This document shows positions 1-12,760 of a stretch of DNA of 64,000 bases, piece by piece; the stretch's first letter is position 1, and every line of letters begins with the position of its first letter. The stretch comes from Brachypodium distachyon (taxonomy: Eukaryota; Streptophyta; Magnoliopsida; Poales; Poaceae): positions 32,479,001 to 32,543,000 of the forward strand of contig NC_016131.3 in the NCBI RefSeq assembly GCF_000005505.3, given 5' to 3'. Position numbers and translations under genes: made by a program. Under the pieces are notes generated by a model, which saw only the letters and a list, made by a program, of their open reading frames with translations, had not been told where the DNA came from and ran no database searches.

Positions 1-89
1 GACCGACCACCAAAACAGCAACTAGATCCAATCTAATGCCTACTGCATATCACATATGCGCGATCAAGGGCCTAAAACCAGAAGCTACC

Positions 90-101
90 GCTCTGATACC
101 A
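90..101 (-). other. Primer-binding site, initiator tRNA-Met type
   Basis: The minus strand reads TGGTATCAGAGC immediately after the LTR. This is complementary to the 3' end of plant initiator tRNA-Met, the usual primer of copia elements. Confidence 0.9.
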
Positions 102-102
102 C

Positions 103-1434
103 TGAAGGGGCGCGTAGAGATAAACAAAAAAAACTTTTCCTACGCGAACTCCCAAGATCTAGCCGAGGTAGAAGGCCACGAGGATTACCACTAGACGCGC
201 AGTTGCGGATTATTGATGCGGCGCCTTGATGCAGTGCAGTCCCTCGATCCGATCCAGCCGATCCAATCCCGCGATCGTCGAAGTGCTGAACGTACAGCAC
301 CTCTGCCGGTATCCACACGTGCGAGGAGGAGCTCCGGCGGCGGACTGCTAGATCCGGTGCGACGGTTGAACTGAATCGGGCTAGGGTTCTCAACGCATGA
401 GAGTGGAAAAAACCGTGCCCTTTAGGCATCCCACGCCCCTGCTTATATATCGAGTGGAAGTGGGCTCCAAGCCTTGTGGCCCATCCACCCTGCGAGTCCA
501 ACTCGCATTGTCAGCCCAATTCCAGTTCGGGTCCAACCCGACCAAATACTTGCTCCCGCTCTTAAGTGTGTGACCCCACAGGCTCATGGCGACTTGGACA
601 CGATTGGAGTCCGACTCACAATCGATCAATCGGTAGCGGCTCCTAGCAGAACGTGCCGACTCCCAAGTACCATCGAGTCATGACGACGTACCTTCCAATG
701 TGACATACGTCTTAGTCCCTTTTTGCCTCACGATATACCTTGTCGAACTATAGGCGATTAATCGTCATCCCTTTAATAGTTCAACTCTCTTCTCGATCTG
801 TGATATACGATTCATCCGACTAACTCTTAGTCGATCAACCCGGTTAACAATTAACCAAGTCGCGCATGGCCATGCTTCCCGAATCATATCACTCGAGAGG
901 GCCCAGAGAATATCTCTCCAGTCGGAGGGGCAAAATCCCATCTTGGTTATCCACATCACACAGCTTGATTCTCAGTCAACCCGAACTCTGCCTTTATAAC
1001 TGCCCTGTTACGGAACAACGTTTGACAGAACCTAAGTTGGTGATCCACAACTCGGATTGTGCGATAACCTCAGGTCTAAGGATTACATTGATTGAGACAT
1101 GCAAATGACGACCTACTCGTTGCATCTCAATATGGGTCAGTCCGACTCGCTAAACTCTTTAGCCGAGTCCGTGTAAGCTGGAATGACATCACCATGCCCA
1201 TGACAAGTGGAACCGAGTCATCAGCCAACTTTCACATTAGTCTAGGTTATGTGTCCAGCACAACCTCAATGACTAAGAACAATTTAGTATGAACAACATG
1301 AATACATAGTTCCACAATCAAATCACATATTCAATGATACATATCAGATGTTCAAACAAGGACAACTCAATAATATTTATGAATACATTGGGAATTACAT
1401 CATACATGATTGCCTCTAGGGCATATTCCCAACA
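103..1434 (-). repeat. 5' LTR of the copia element (1332 bp)
   Basis: On the plus strand it starts TGAAGGGG at 103 and ends CCCAACA at 1434, so it has the TG...CA ends of an LTR. The priming site directly abuts its inner end. ORFs called across it are spurious. Confidence 0.85.
441..450 (-). promoter_or_regulatory. TATA box candidate in the copia LTR
   Basis: The minus strand reads ATATATAAGC inside the LTR. It would start transcripts heading left into the element. A weaker TATAAA-like site is near 992-1000. Confidence 0.5.
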
Positions 1435-4400
1435 GATTCCAGAAGATGGGGAGTGCCGGATCCCCGGCAACGAGATCGTGCCGGCACCCGAATCTGGTGA
1501 GCACATTGTCTTCCTTGCTCACTTCAAACGAGGGTTCGCTCTGCCGGCTAGTGACTTCACTAGGAAATTTTTAGACTTTTTTGGCCTTCAGCTGCACCAC
1601 CTTCCGGCAAACGCCATCCTCACACTCTCGGTGTTTTTCACCTGTTGCGAGGCCTATCTCGGCCTCTGGCCTTGCATCGACTTGTGGGCCAAATACTTTA
1701 TGTTCCGGCCCCAAGTTCTTCCCGACAAAGAGAATCCCGGCGCAGCCAAACCCATGACCTAGTGCGGCGCCGCCACCGTGATACCCCGTCGAGGCTCAGA
1801 TTTTCCTCGGATCCAAGGTCTCGAGTCCTGCAAAAAGTGGCTCCAGACCTTCTTCTATGTCAAGAACTCCTCCAACACCGACAAGATTAACTTGCTGGAA
1901 TTCGTAATCGGCCCTCGGGAGGAGAAAAAGAACTGGAAGTATGATCCGAAGGACACCCTTCCCAAGATCAACGAGATCCACGCCGGCATCCTTGAACTCA
2001 AGGCAGAAGGGATGACGGGTAACGATTTGCTGGCCACCTTTGTCTATTGGCGGTTATGCCCGCTACAACGCCGGACGCACAAGATGTGCTTCTACAGCGG
2101 TTAGTTTGACCCAAACCGGGTGTCAACCTTCCGGCTTGACCAGGCTGAGGTCCGACGCCGGGTTAAGGCAATCGCGAAGACGAGTATGCCTGAGCGCTAG
2201 GAATGGGGTCTGCCGGCGTACAATCGGAAGTACCGTGCTCAGGTGAGTTTTTGTTTATACATATCTTCTGTTCATATCCGACATATGGTTATGCCGGCTT
2301 TTATTTGACAAAGACTTATCTCGGCGCAACCTGATTTCTTTGTGCAGAAGTTCACCCTTCGGTGCAATTGCCGCTGCGGCCTCGGCAGCCGCTGCTGAGG
2401 TAGCCGCCGCCGGGTCGCTGGCGGTCGGTGCGGCCGAGGTGCCCCGGACCGTGGCAACCCCATGGGCACCCACGGCCCCGCCCGCTCGGGGGGTCTTCCG
2501 GACCGATTCGTCGGCGAGCGCCAGCAAGAGGGGGAGGGATGACTCCCCGCCTGCCGCACAGAGCAAGAAGGCGCGCGCGGACGCCGATAGCGCTGCTGAC
2601 CCCGCCCGCACAGGGGCCCGCGGCGCCACCATCGCACCTGCCGACGGCCCAACCCATATGGAGGTGGTGCAGGCAACAGGTATAGCTCCTTCTTGCCTCC
2701 AGTCTTGCATCTTCAATTGTCACTTAATCGCGTAACCGAACCTTTTCTTTCCATAAGTGGCACTTCGCCAGCGGCACGCCTCCTGGAGACCCCTGCCGAG
2801 ATGGAGGAGGAGGTGGAGGCTCCCCCCACAAGCCCATCGGCCCCGCAAGGTGACCATCCTGAACCCCCTTATCCGCCTCCGGCAACTGTTTCAGCCTCCT
2901 ACTTCTCACACTTGTCGCTGCTGCAGGCCAAGTGCTCCCGCATCGGGGATGGGTGCCACTGTGGTTGACCTCGACTCCGACGTCGAGGTCACGGGGACGG
3001 CGGCGGAGCCGGAAACGGCCCCCGCGCCAAGCCCTGTTGTGCCGGCCACGGCGGCGGCGGTGACCGCCGCCGCCACCGGGACGGTGCCCGGCGACGTGCC
3101 AGCGGCCGCGGATGCTGCTGGCGGTCCCTTCCGGGGGCGCGGCAGCCTCACCAGCCCCGCAGTTCCCGGACGCGGGCAAGGGGGAGGTTGCCGGGGAGGA
3201 GCGACAGGACGCTTCCGCACAAGCGGACGACCCCCCGCCCAGCTACACGGTAGCGGCGGGGGCTTCGTCGTCGACGGCCGCTTCCTTGAACACTGACCTT
3301 GGCACCCTTGCCGGGGTGGCTTGGAATCCCATCACTTGGGATCCGAGTGTCTTCGACCGAGGGCACCGGTTCCTTGACGCTGTCAAGGACCAGCAACTGG
3401 CCTTCGTCACCTCGTTCAACGAGGTGAGGGAGCATCACGCGATCGCCAAGAGCCAGCTTGGGGAGCTGCGGCAAGCCATGGAACAGGAGCGGCAAGAGCT
3501 CTCCCGGCTGCGTGAGGAGACGCACCTCGCCAGAGAGGAGGCGCACCTTGCCCGGGAAGCCCTAGAGGATGCCAGCACACCGGTCGTCCCAGAAGCAGAG
3601 CTGTACCAGTGACTGGAGGCTCAGCGCGCCGAGCTCCAGGGAGCTCTGGACTCGCTGGTGGCGGCTCAAGCGGAAACCAAGAAGGAGCACGCCAAGGTGC
3701 TCGCTGCTGCCGAGGCTCGAATTGACGAGAAGTGTGACCTGATCGCCAACTACCGCGGTGAGATCCAGGGCCTGCGCGTCAAGCTGGAGGGGCAGGTCAA
3801 GGCCACCGAAAGCGCGGTGCACGCAGCGGCCCGGCACGAGATCCAGCTCGACGCCGCCAAGGACAGAGCGGCCCGGCTCGAGACCGAGCTGGCCACCGTC
3901 AGGGAGGAGCTCGCCAAGGCCGGCAAGGACAACGCGGCCAAGGCCGCGGAGCTCGCGACGCTGGAGAGCCACCTCCGCAAGGCCAAGAAAGCCGCGAACG
4001 ACGCCCGGCTCCACCACAGCACGCTGATCGGGCAGCGGCAGCTGGAAACCAAGAAGCTGCTCAAGATCGCCCAGGCGCTGCGCGACCTGCTGCCCAGGTT
4101 CGAGCTGCAGGCCGCGGAGGTGGATGGCACGGACGTCTCGATGCTGATCCCGTTCTTCTCCGACCTGTGGGGAAGCTCGGGGCGCTCGACGTCTGGATCG
4201 CCCAGTTCGGTGCCAACGAGGTTGCCAACTGCGCCCGGGAGGTTGTCGGGACGATCCTTCCGAGGATACACCTCCGGGACCCGGAGTTTTCCTTCGAGAC
4301 GCTGCTGGACGCCTGGTCGGACAGCGAGGACGAGCCCACCCACACTCAGGCGGTGAGTGCGTTCGTCGACGAGGTGGTCGAGCGGAGGCAGCAGAAGCCG

Positions 4401-4448
4401 GACCCCGAGCCGTCCCCGGGGCCCCCGGCGGAAGACGCCGGCAACTAG
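1435..4448 (+). pseudogene. Antisense extra ORF (aORF) of element A, spliced and broken
   Basis: This gene-like region is opposite to gag-pol. Exons inferred from GT/AG sites and reading frame are 1435-2242, 2348-2679, 2758-2849 and 2927-4448. The first exon encodes a domain like Transposase_28 (segments EHIVFLAHFKRGFALPASDF and GLWPCIDLWAKYF). The middle is Ala/Pro-rich and the last exon is a long coiled coil (about 3420-4080) ending EDAGN-stop. The function of these proteins is unknown. It is cut at the 5' end by the copia element, shifts frame near 1755, has a TGA at 3610, and shifts frame again near 4165, where one G appears to be extra. Introns are predictions only. Confidence 0.75.
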
Positions 4449-5039
4449 TTGCCGCAGCCTTCTGCCGGCCCCTGCTGCTTTCTTGCTTGTCTCCTTTTGT
4501 TTTCGCCCTGCAAGCACGACGCTTGGCGCCGTTTGAACAATTACATTTTCATTAGGTCGTGTAATCGTTTGCTACTTAATCAATCAAGCTCTTTAGCTCT
4601 GCTTAATCCTTACTCCTTGTTCCCGAGGCTGCCTCGCGGGGTGGATCTCTTTGCCCTTGTGTGTTGTACTTTGTGTTGCCGGGGACCCGCGCGCCTGACC
4701 CTTGACCAGACCAGGGACCCGGGACGGACCCGTAGTGCCGACCTGGGGTCAAGCAGTAACAGCGAGCCACTCCACTTGCGGGGTAACTACTCCAAGCCTT
4801 GCCCTCCCGGGACGAACCCGGGAGCCACACGGGGAGCGCACTTCCCCCGCAAGCATCCTCCTAACACCCCGGCCACACGCAGGTTCCGGGGCCACCCTTA
4901 ACGAGGCAGCGTTCAGTTACGTTCAGTTCTTAAAGAGTTTAACGTTCAGGTTCAAGCACTTAGCTTTTGGTTCGGTCTCGTGCTTGGAACGCTTGCTTGT
5001 ACGCCTGGTACGTTGCCCTTGAGAAAGCCTGTTTGAGGG

Positions 5040-5830
5040 AGGCGGCGGGGACGCCACGGCAGGATCGCCGCCGGCGTCAAGCGCCGACGACGATGCTCCC
5101 GCCGCGTCTCCGCAGCAACCCTCACCTTTGGGAAAGCCCTTGCTTCCGGAGGAACCTGTTCCGAGGGGTGCGGCAGGGACGTCGTGACTTCCTCGCCACC
5201 ACCGGCAAGCGTGGGTGGCGAAGACATCATGACGTCCCCGCAGCAGCCCTCGCTGCTTAGGGAAAATCTGCCTGAGGGACGCAGCAGGGATGCTGTGGTG
5301 GGCTAGAGCGCACGGCGAACGCTGGCACCGGCGCCATCACAGCGTCCTCGCGACGACCCCCGCCCCTGGAGGTGCCCTCTGGAGGGGTGCGGCCGGGACA
5401 CTACGGCAGCGCACCCGTCGGCGCTGAGCGCCGATGGCATGCACTACCATAATGTCTCCGCAGCAACCCTCACTCCTTGCGGAGATTCCCTCTGGAGGGA
5501 TGCGACAGGAGCAATGCGGCAGTGCACCCGTCAGCGCCAAGCGCTGATGGAATGCACCCCCATAGTGCTTCCGCGGCAGCCCTCGCCCCGGAGCCGCTCA
5601 CTAGAGGAGGTGTGGCCAGGACACGGCGGCAGTGCACCCGCCTGCGTTGAGCGCTCGTGGCATGCACCACCACCGTGTCTCTGTGACGCCCCTCGGAGTG
5701 GACTCGGTGGGGGGATGCAGCAAGGGCGCGACGGCAGCGCACCTGTCTGCGCTGGGCGCTGATGGAATGCACCACCATCGCGCCTCTGCGGGACCGCCCG
5801 CCCTCACAGCCTCTTCCTTGGCTTCGCTCT
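5040..5830. repeat. Imperfect GC-rich tandem repeat, unit about 105-131 bp
   Basis: About seven degenerate units share a GCGCTGATGG-ATGCACCACCAT block and a CTCCGCAGCAACCCTC block. The first recurs at about 5428, 5541, 5651 and 5756; the second at about 5107, 5238, 5456 and 5569. Unit lengths vary, so this is an old array. ORFs across it are by-products. Confidence 0.7.
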
Positions 5831-6270
5831 GAGATGTTCCGTGGCCGGGGCGCCCCTTTTATAGGCGCGGGGGACGGGCCAGCGCAGCACCCGTGGCACC
5901 CCGCCCCTTGAAGCGCGGTACGGTCTTCGCCACTCCGCATGCCAAGTTGCTGTGGCACACGTGGCGGCTTCCTCGTGAGTCAACAGCCTCGGAGGGCGGC
6001 AAGTCCCCCGTCATGCGGTCGCTCCGCACCCCAAGGCGCCGCTACGCGCCATGACCCGTGGATGGTCCACGAGCACTACAGTGCGCAAGATTCCGCCTTT
6101 ACCCTGCACATTAGATTCTTACCAAGACCCGAGATACTGCAAAAAATTTCGAAATTCACGAAAACACGGAGCAGTATTATGGATAATCTCCTGCCTCCTA
6201 GCCCCCGGGCACGGAAGGGTTGATACCAAACTTGGATGTGAGCACTTTATTTCCTAGACGCAGCGACTGC

Positions 6271-6348
6271 GTGATGCACGTTGCGGGGAGCCCGACAACT
6301 GCATGTCCCGTGATGCACGTTGCGGGCAGCCCGGCAACTGCATGTCCC
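6271..6348. repeat. 39-bp tandem duplication
   Basis: A block starting GTGATGCACGTTGCGGG occurs at 6271 and again at 6310, with two differences visible. It lies just downstream (element sense) of integrase. Confidence 0.8.
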
Positions 6349-6616
6349 GTGCCGGAGCAATCCGGCCACGGGTTTATATTTTCGAGGCTCCGGCAGCCCC
6401 CTGCTCACAACCAAGTATGGAAAGATACTTCCGTTCACCTAGAGCAGGAGACGGAAGAAGGAGGAACATGCAAATAAACGTGGCAATCTTAAAATTCAGG
6501 AAACAACACTTATCTTTATTCACAATAATCAGTGGTTTACACACAGGGGTTGCCCGGCTACACTAGTTCGAGAGGTATGCATCGGCAGCATCACCTGTGG
6601 GTTGGCCTCCGCCGCT

Positions 6617-9600
6617 TCACGGGTATATTTTGCAGATATTTTGCATCGGCAAGCCATCTTCGGTTTCCAGCCGGACAGCCCCTGGTCTTGTCACCTGTAC
6701 TACCCGGAAGGGGCCCTCCCATTTCGGAGTCAACTTGTTCCCGGCCTTCATTCCTTGTATTCGGCGCAGGACAAGGTCTCCGTTCTCGAGCCTCCGGGGA
6801 CGGACTCGTCTGTCGTGATAACGATGGAGTCCCTGCTGGTAGCGCGGGCTCGCACAGCAGCCCGGCATTGAAGCTCTTCGATGAAGTTCAGATCGTCAAC
6901 CCTTTGCTCGTGTTGGCTGGAGTTGCCGTACGCGCGTACCCGGGGAGATCCGTGCTTGAGCTCGAGGGGCAGCACCACTTCTGCCCTGTAGACAAGGGCG
7001 AAAGGGGTTTCGCCCGTTGTCCGACTAGGTGTGGTCCTGATTGACCATAGCACGGGCTGGAGTTTTTCGACCCGGTTTTTCCCGTGGCCTTTGAGTTTGT
7101 CAAAGTTTTCGTCTTGAGCCCCCACAGCACTTCTGCGTTGGCTCGCTCCACCTGCCCGTTACTCCTTGGGTGAGCAATGGACGCGAAGTGTATCTTGGTG
7201 CCCATGCCCTCACAGTAGGCCTGGAACACCGCGCTCGTGAATTACGTGCCGTTGTCGGTGATGATGCTATTAGGCACACCAAACCGGCACACAATGTTCT
7301 TGAAGAACCTGATGGCCGCCTGGGCGGTCACCTTCCGCACTGGTTCCACCTCCACCCACTTGGAGAACTTGTCGATGGCCACGAACAAGTACTCGTAACC
7401 GCCGACTGCCCTCGGTAGCTTGCCGACGATGTCCAGCCCCCAGGCCGCGAATGGCCATGAGGACGGGATGACATACAGGGCTTGCGCCGGCTGGTTGCTC
7501 TTCTTCGAGTGGAATTGACACGCCTCACACGTCTTCACCAGCTGCTCCGCGTCGGCCAGGGCCGTGGGCCAGTAAAAACCGTGCCGAAACGCCTTGCCGG
7601 CCAGCGCGCGGGAGGCCACATGATGGGAGCATGTGCGTCGATGTATCTCTTCCAACAGTGCGCGCCCTTCGTCTTGTGGTACGTAGATGAGCTTGACTCC
7701 ATTTGCACGCCTGCGATAGAGGTTCCCGTCCACCACGGCGTACATTTTGGCTTGCCGCGCCACTCGCTCTGCGGCGACGTCGTCTTCCGGGAGGGCCTCC
7801 CCCTTCAAGTAGCGGGCGATTTCCACCGCCTAGGGACGGGTCTCCCTGCCAACGCATGCCGCTATGTCAGCAGCATGGACCCCTGCTGTTGCGGGGTTTC
7901 CTTCGGTTGCCGGAGGGGCTTCCCTGGCAACCGGCTTGGGGGCGACTGAAGGAGCCGCTTGCTTGTGGCAGAACACTCCCGCCGGGGGTTTCCGACGCTC
8001 TGCTGCCATCTTGGACAGCTCGTCAGCCACGAAGTTGTCCTTCCGTTTGACGTGCTCGAATCGCAAACCCTTGAACTTGCGTTCTAGCTTGCGGACTTCC
8101 TCCACGTACGGTGCCATCTGCGGGCAGTCGTAGTCCTTGTTAACCTGGTTGATCACGAGCTGGGAGTCCCCGCGAACGACCAGGCGCTTGATGTCCAGGA
8201 CGATTGCTGCCCGCAACCCGGCGAGCAAACCCTCATACTCTGCCGTGTTGTTGGTGGAGTTCGGGAAATCGAGTTGGACAGCGAACCTCAATTGGTCCCT
8301 CGTCGGTGACTCAATGACGACCCCAGTGCCGACTCTTTGGAGACTGAACGCGCCATCGAAGTAGAGGACCCAGTAGCCTTCATCCAGCTTGCCTGGCAGG
8401 CTGGTCTCCGGCGCCTCCTCTTCTATGCTCGTCGACGTCCACTCGGCGACAAAGTCCGCCAAGGCCGCACTCTTGATGCTCTTGGAGTTGGTGAAGTGCA
8501 AATCGAACTCTGACAGCTCCATTCTCCACTCGGCCACCCTTCCGGTGACTTCACGGTTGGTGAGGGCTCGCTCAAGGCAGAACCCCAACACCACCGTGAC
8601 ACGGAGTGCCTGGAAGTAGTGGCGCAGCTTGCGGGACGCGAGCCGGATCCCCAGGAGGAGCTCCTGCACCTGCGGGTACCTCGTTCGGGCGTCATGCAGC
8701 ACCGTGCTGACGAAGTACAGTGGGTGTTGCACGAGCCGCTTGCGCGGGGCTAAAGTTGCCGGCTCGGGGTTGGGCCCTGGGTCCCAGGCGGTTGCCGGGG
8801 GCCGCCCAGCCCCCTGCCCCGCAGCCTCGGTCCCCGGAACGTCTTCCTCCCTCTCGGCAACCAGCACCGAGCTGACCACTTGGTCAGTCGCTGCTAGGTA
8901 GAGTACAGCGGCTCGCCCGGCTTGGGGGCGACGAGGACCGGCGGCGATCTCAGGTATTGTTACAGATCCTGGAACGCCGCCTCGGCCTCGGGGGTCCACT
9001 CTATTGGGCCCTTCTTCTTCATCACCTTGAAGAAAGGCAGAGCGCGTTCGCCCAGCCTTGAGATGAAGCGGCCCAGCGCGGCAACGCAACCGTTGAGGCG
9101 CTGGACGTCCTTCACCTTGCGGGGAGCCTCCATCTTCTCGATAGCCTCTATCTTCTGTGGGTTGGCTTGTATCCCCCTGTGCGAAACCAAGAAACCCAGA
9201 AGCTGGCCCGAGTCTACACCGAAGGTGCACTTCTCAGGGTTCAGCTTGAGTTTGACCGTGCGGAGGTTATCAAACGTCTACCTTAGGTCATCAATCAGCG
9301 AGTCCTCGCGCTTCGATTTGATGACGATGTCGTCCATGTAGGCTTGCACGTTCCGTCCTAGCTGGGGTCCCAAACACTCGCAACGCGCGCTGGAATGTTG
9401 AGCCCGCTTTCTTCAACCTGAAGGGCATGCACGTGTAACAGTAGCAGCCAACCGGGGTGATGAACGCCGTTTTCTCCTCGTCTTCGACCGCCATCTTAAT
9501 TTGATGGTAGCCGGAAAAAGCATCTAGAAAGCTCAGCAAGTCACAACCAGTGGTGGAATCAACTATTTGATCGACACGGGGTACAGGGAAAGGATCCTTG

Positions 9601-10724
9601 GGACATGCACGGTTTAGATTAGTAAAATCTACACACATGCGAAGCTTATTCCTCGCCTTGGGCACTACTACAGGGTTAGCTAACCAAGTGGGGTACAGAA
9701 CTTCCCTGATAGCCCCGGCAGCCTTGAGCTTGTCCACCTCTTGCTTGATGAAATCTTTGCGCTCCTGCGCTTGCCGTCGAATCTTCTGCTTGACGGGGCG
9801 GGCGTCCGGGCGCACCGCGAGTCGATTATCAATCACCTCCCTAGGGACTCCGGGAAGGTCCGACGGCTCCCAAGCGAACACGTCGGCATTCTCCCGGAGG
9901 AAAGTGATGAGGGCGCTTTCCTATTCAGTAGTAAGGTTCGCACCAACGGTGACGGTGCGCTCCCTGTTGCCGGCTTGGAGGGGCAGCTTCTTCACCTTGG
10001 TGGCCTCCTCCCGGAGCTTCTGGCCCTTGCCGGGGCACAAGCTCGAGCCTGCGCTTCCCCGGGCAAGCTCTTGCGGGGCAGCGCGGGCCTTCTTCGTTGC
10101 CGGACCATCACCCGGCGAGCCTTCGTCTCCGGCAACGTCCTCGTCATCGGCGTCGGCTGCGGCGGCGGCCCTGACGACCTCGCCCCCACACCAGGCCGCG
10201 TCCTTGAGGTCGCACCTGATGGAAAGCACTCCGTATACGGACGGCATCTTCATGACGCCGTAGGTGCAATGCGTTGCCGCCATGAACTTGATCAGCGCCG
10301 GCCGACCAAGGATCCCATTGTAGGGCAACGGGGTGTGCGCCGCGTCGAACACTATGTGCTCCGTCCTGAACGCTTCGCGGGACCCGAAGGTCACCGGCAG
10401 CGTGATGTGCCCCAGGGGGCGTATGATCCCGGGGTTCACTCACCAGAACGGGTCGGTGGGTTTCAGCTGCTCCACGGGCAACTAGAGTTTCTCCACCAAC
10501 CTGGTGGACAGGAGGTTTAACCTCGCTCCGTTGTCCACCAGCACTTTGGTCACCGTCATGTTGCTGATGATCGGTGAGACCACGAAGGGTATGACTCCAG
10601 AACCCAGCTGCCACGCTGGGTGATCGTCGGCGCTGAAGGTGATCGGCACGTGCGACCACCTCAGCGGTTGCTGCGGCTTCGCGTCCGGCAACAGCGCGCA
10701 CACGTCGCGGGTGAGACGCTTCAC
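6617..10724 (-). pseudogene. pol of element A (protease, RT, RNase H, integrase), broken
   Basis: Protease spans 10724-9921, with the active-site segment VLVDNGARLNLL and the downstream YNGILGRP. Reverse transcriptase spans 9881-about 9240; the catalytic YMDD is at about 9340 but lies after a frameshift. RNase H spans about 8750-7950, with D in YFDGAF, E in AEYEGL, D in GDSQL and D in VADELSK. Integrase spans 7826-6617, with a zinc-binding H/C cluster, D in GLDIVG, D in ITDNGT, E in NGQVERAN and a C-terminal KLTPKWEGPF module. Damage includes a TAA straight after ITDNGT (about 7242), several frameshifts in 7125-6870, and one near 9365. Gene order is protease-RT-RNase H-integrase as in Ty3-gypsy. 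Confidence 0.85.
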
Positions 10725-10826
10725 CGCGGCATGGGATGGGAGAGCGTAAGCTCCCCCATGGATGCAGGCAACGCCGTGGGGCTCCTGGAAGCCCGGCTCG
10801 TCGCCGCCAGTGCTGTCAGACTCGCG

Positions 10827-12653
10827 CTACTCCTCAGCATGACCCCGGTCCCGTTCGCGGGGAGGGCGCTCCCTGCCCATGTGGGCCTGGCCGTGTCCTC
10901 CCTGGGCTTCCTCCCTGCCGGCGCCGCCACCGGCAGGCCTCGGCCCCGCTCTGGGGTCGTTCGGGCAGTCCCGGGAGAGATGCCCGATGTCCCCGCAGTT
11001 GAAGCAGGCATCGGTTGCTCGACGCTCCTCATGGCACTGCTCGCGCCGCTGCTTGATCCCGTGATGGATGCGGCAGTCCTGCGCATCGTGGGTGGAGTTG
11101 GCGTGGATGGGGCAGCGGGGCGCGTCGCCCTGCTTGCCACCAGACCCGCCACTGGGTGAGGCCTTCTTGGCAGGCCTCGCAGCAACAGCCCCCGACTCCG
11201 CAGCGAGAACTTGCTTCCTGCTGCGCTTGCGGGAACCCTTCTTCTGCGAACCCTCTCCTGGGCTTGCGGCAGCCTTAGCTGCGAGTTCGGGCGCTAGGCG
11301 CCCTTCCTCGGCCATGGCGCACTTGTGCGCCAGGTCATACAGATCCTGCGTCGTCCGGATCCGATGCGTGCTCAGCTTCTCGCGCATCTTGGGGTCGCGG
11401 ACGTTGATGGCGAAGGTGTTGACGATGGCGGCAGCCTCTGCCTCTGGGATAGAGTAGGAGAGGTTGGAGAAGCAGTTGACGAAGCTCCGCAACGTCTCTC
11501 CCGGCTTCTGCACCACGGTGTGCAGCTCCGCCATGGTTCTCGGGCGCTTATAACCGCCCTGGAACGCGCTCACAAACTGGTCGCGCAGGTCCGCCCAAGT
11601 GGCGATGGACCCGGCAGGCCGGTTGACCAGCCAGGTTCTCGCTGATCCTTTCAAGACCATCGGGAACCAATTGGCTCTGACCTTGTCGTCGGCGCCGATG
11701 GCATGCATCCCCAACATGTAGGTCAGGAGGAAATCCTTGGGATTCACGGTCCCATCATATGTACCGAGCGCGGGCGCTCGGAACTTGTGGGGCCATGTCA
11801 CCCGCCGCAGCTCGCGCGTGAACGTGGTGCAGCCGTCCTCGGGGCCCATAGGAGCATCTTCCTACTCCTGCAGGCGTTGGCGCTCTACCTCGCACCGACG
11901 CCGGCGCTCCAGGCGCTGACGCAGATCCTCTTGCTGGCGGGCATTCAAAATGCTGCGCGCGTCGCCTCACGCGACGGTGGGTGACGAGTCTGAGGACCCC
12001 TTCGGGTCCCCATCTCCCAGGCCTCCCTGCGGGGGAGGGTTTTCCACTTGCCGCGAGGCACGGGGCGCATCTCCGCGCTCCGGGTTCTGCCCGCGACCGG
12101 AGCCTGCTGGGGCGCCCTCGCCATGCGGCTGCTGGGCGGCGAGCGTGAGGAGCGCGTCCAACTCCTCGCCCCATGTCTCGTGCGCCGGCGTGCCCTGCTG
12201 CGGTTCGTACCGCACCATGACCCGCGCGGCGATGATGGCCTCCGCCGAGGTCCGCGCGGGAGGCAGCCGGTTTCCCGAGCGGCTGCCCTCCGCTCTATCC
12301 CCGGACTCACCTAGGTGCGTGGGGTGCGACCTCGTCGGTGTCGCTCACGACGCAGTATGCTCGTGGCACAGCTGGCGCTGTGCGCCTTCGCCCCGCAATT
12401 CGACTCGCTGGCCGGCGTGGACGGCGCCATGTCCGCTCGCACGGCTGGCCTCGGCGCTGGGGGCCGCCGGCGCCCTCGGCCGGTTATCTGCTGACGGCCG
12501 AGGAGGCGGGGGCGGCAGCTGCGATTGCTGCGCTCGTGAGGGTTCAGGATTTTCCTGAACCCGCGACGCGGGCTGTGCGTCATGCGACCGCGTGTGTGCC
12601 GCTGGAGCTTCACGCGGGTCGATCCGAGGGTCACCAGCGCGCTTGGGAGGCAT
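10827..12653 (-). pseudogene. gag of element A, broken
   Basis: This is a capsid/nucleocapsid polyprotein. The best start is ATG at 12653 (MPPKRAGDP), 88 bp after the primer site. A frameshift follows, then a frame with stops near 11967 and 11865. From 11849 to 10827 the frame is open and encodes a retrotransposon gag domain (WPHKFRAPALGTYDG ... GSARTWLVNRPAGSI), a basic linker, and a CCHC zinc knuckle CFNCGDIGHLSRDC near 10945. The plus-strand ORFs here are shadows caused by high GC. Confidence 0.8.
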
Positions 12654-12740
12654 GGTGGTTTGCTCTGCCGCCAAGGAGGACGAGGTCGATGTGGGTGTAG
12701 ACGCCGCCGCCGGCGTCACCGGCGAGCTCTCCTCACGCGC

Positions 12741-12758
12741 CCCCTACCTGGCGCGCCA
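12741..12758 (-). other. Primer-binding site of element A
   Basis: The minus strand reads TGGCGCGCCAGGTAGGGG two bases inside the LTR. TGGCGC starts are common in plant gypsy elements; I did not confirm the tRNA. Confidence 0.7.
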
Positions 12759-12760
12759 GA

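Larger units (their letters stand above)
1..1434 (-). mobile_element. Angela/BARE-like Ty1-copia element, 5' end only
   Basis: The minus strand reads LTR (1434 to 103), then a primer-binding site (101 to 90), then 89 bp of leader, so the coding part lies left of the window. The LTR begins TGTTGGGAATATGCCCTAG on the minus strand, very close to the start known for Angela/WIS/BARE-1 LTRs of Triticeae. It lies in the extra ORF of gypsy element A and truncates it. The expected 5-bp target duplication would be GATTC at 1435-1439; its partner is outside the window. Confidence 0.85.
4449..6616. other. Spacer between aORF and integrase of element A
   Basis: This stretch has no credible gene. It holds the GC-rich tandem repeats at 5040-5830, a TATA-like motif at 5853-5863 and a 39-bp duplication at 6271-6348. 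In element orientation it is part of the long 3' untranslated region, which is variable and repeat-prone in Tat elements. Confidence 0.6.

Noticed and set aside
90..101. tRNA gene signal
   Set aside because: TGGTATCAGAGC here and at 47996 is a retrotransposon primer-binding site next to an LTR, not part of a tRNA cloverleaf.
9598..11849. Long plus-strand ORFs opposite pol and gag of element A
   Set aside because: Shadow frames of GC-rich gag-pol on the minus strand; they match no domain, whereas the minus strand shows gag, protease and RT motifs.
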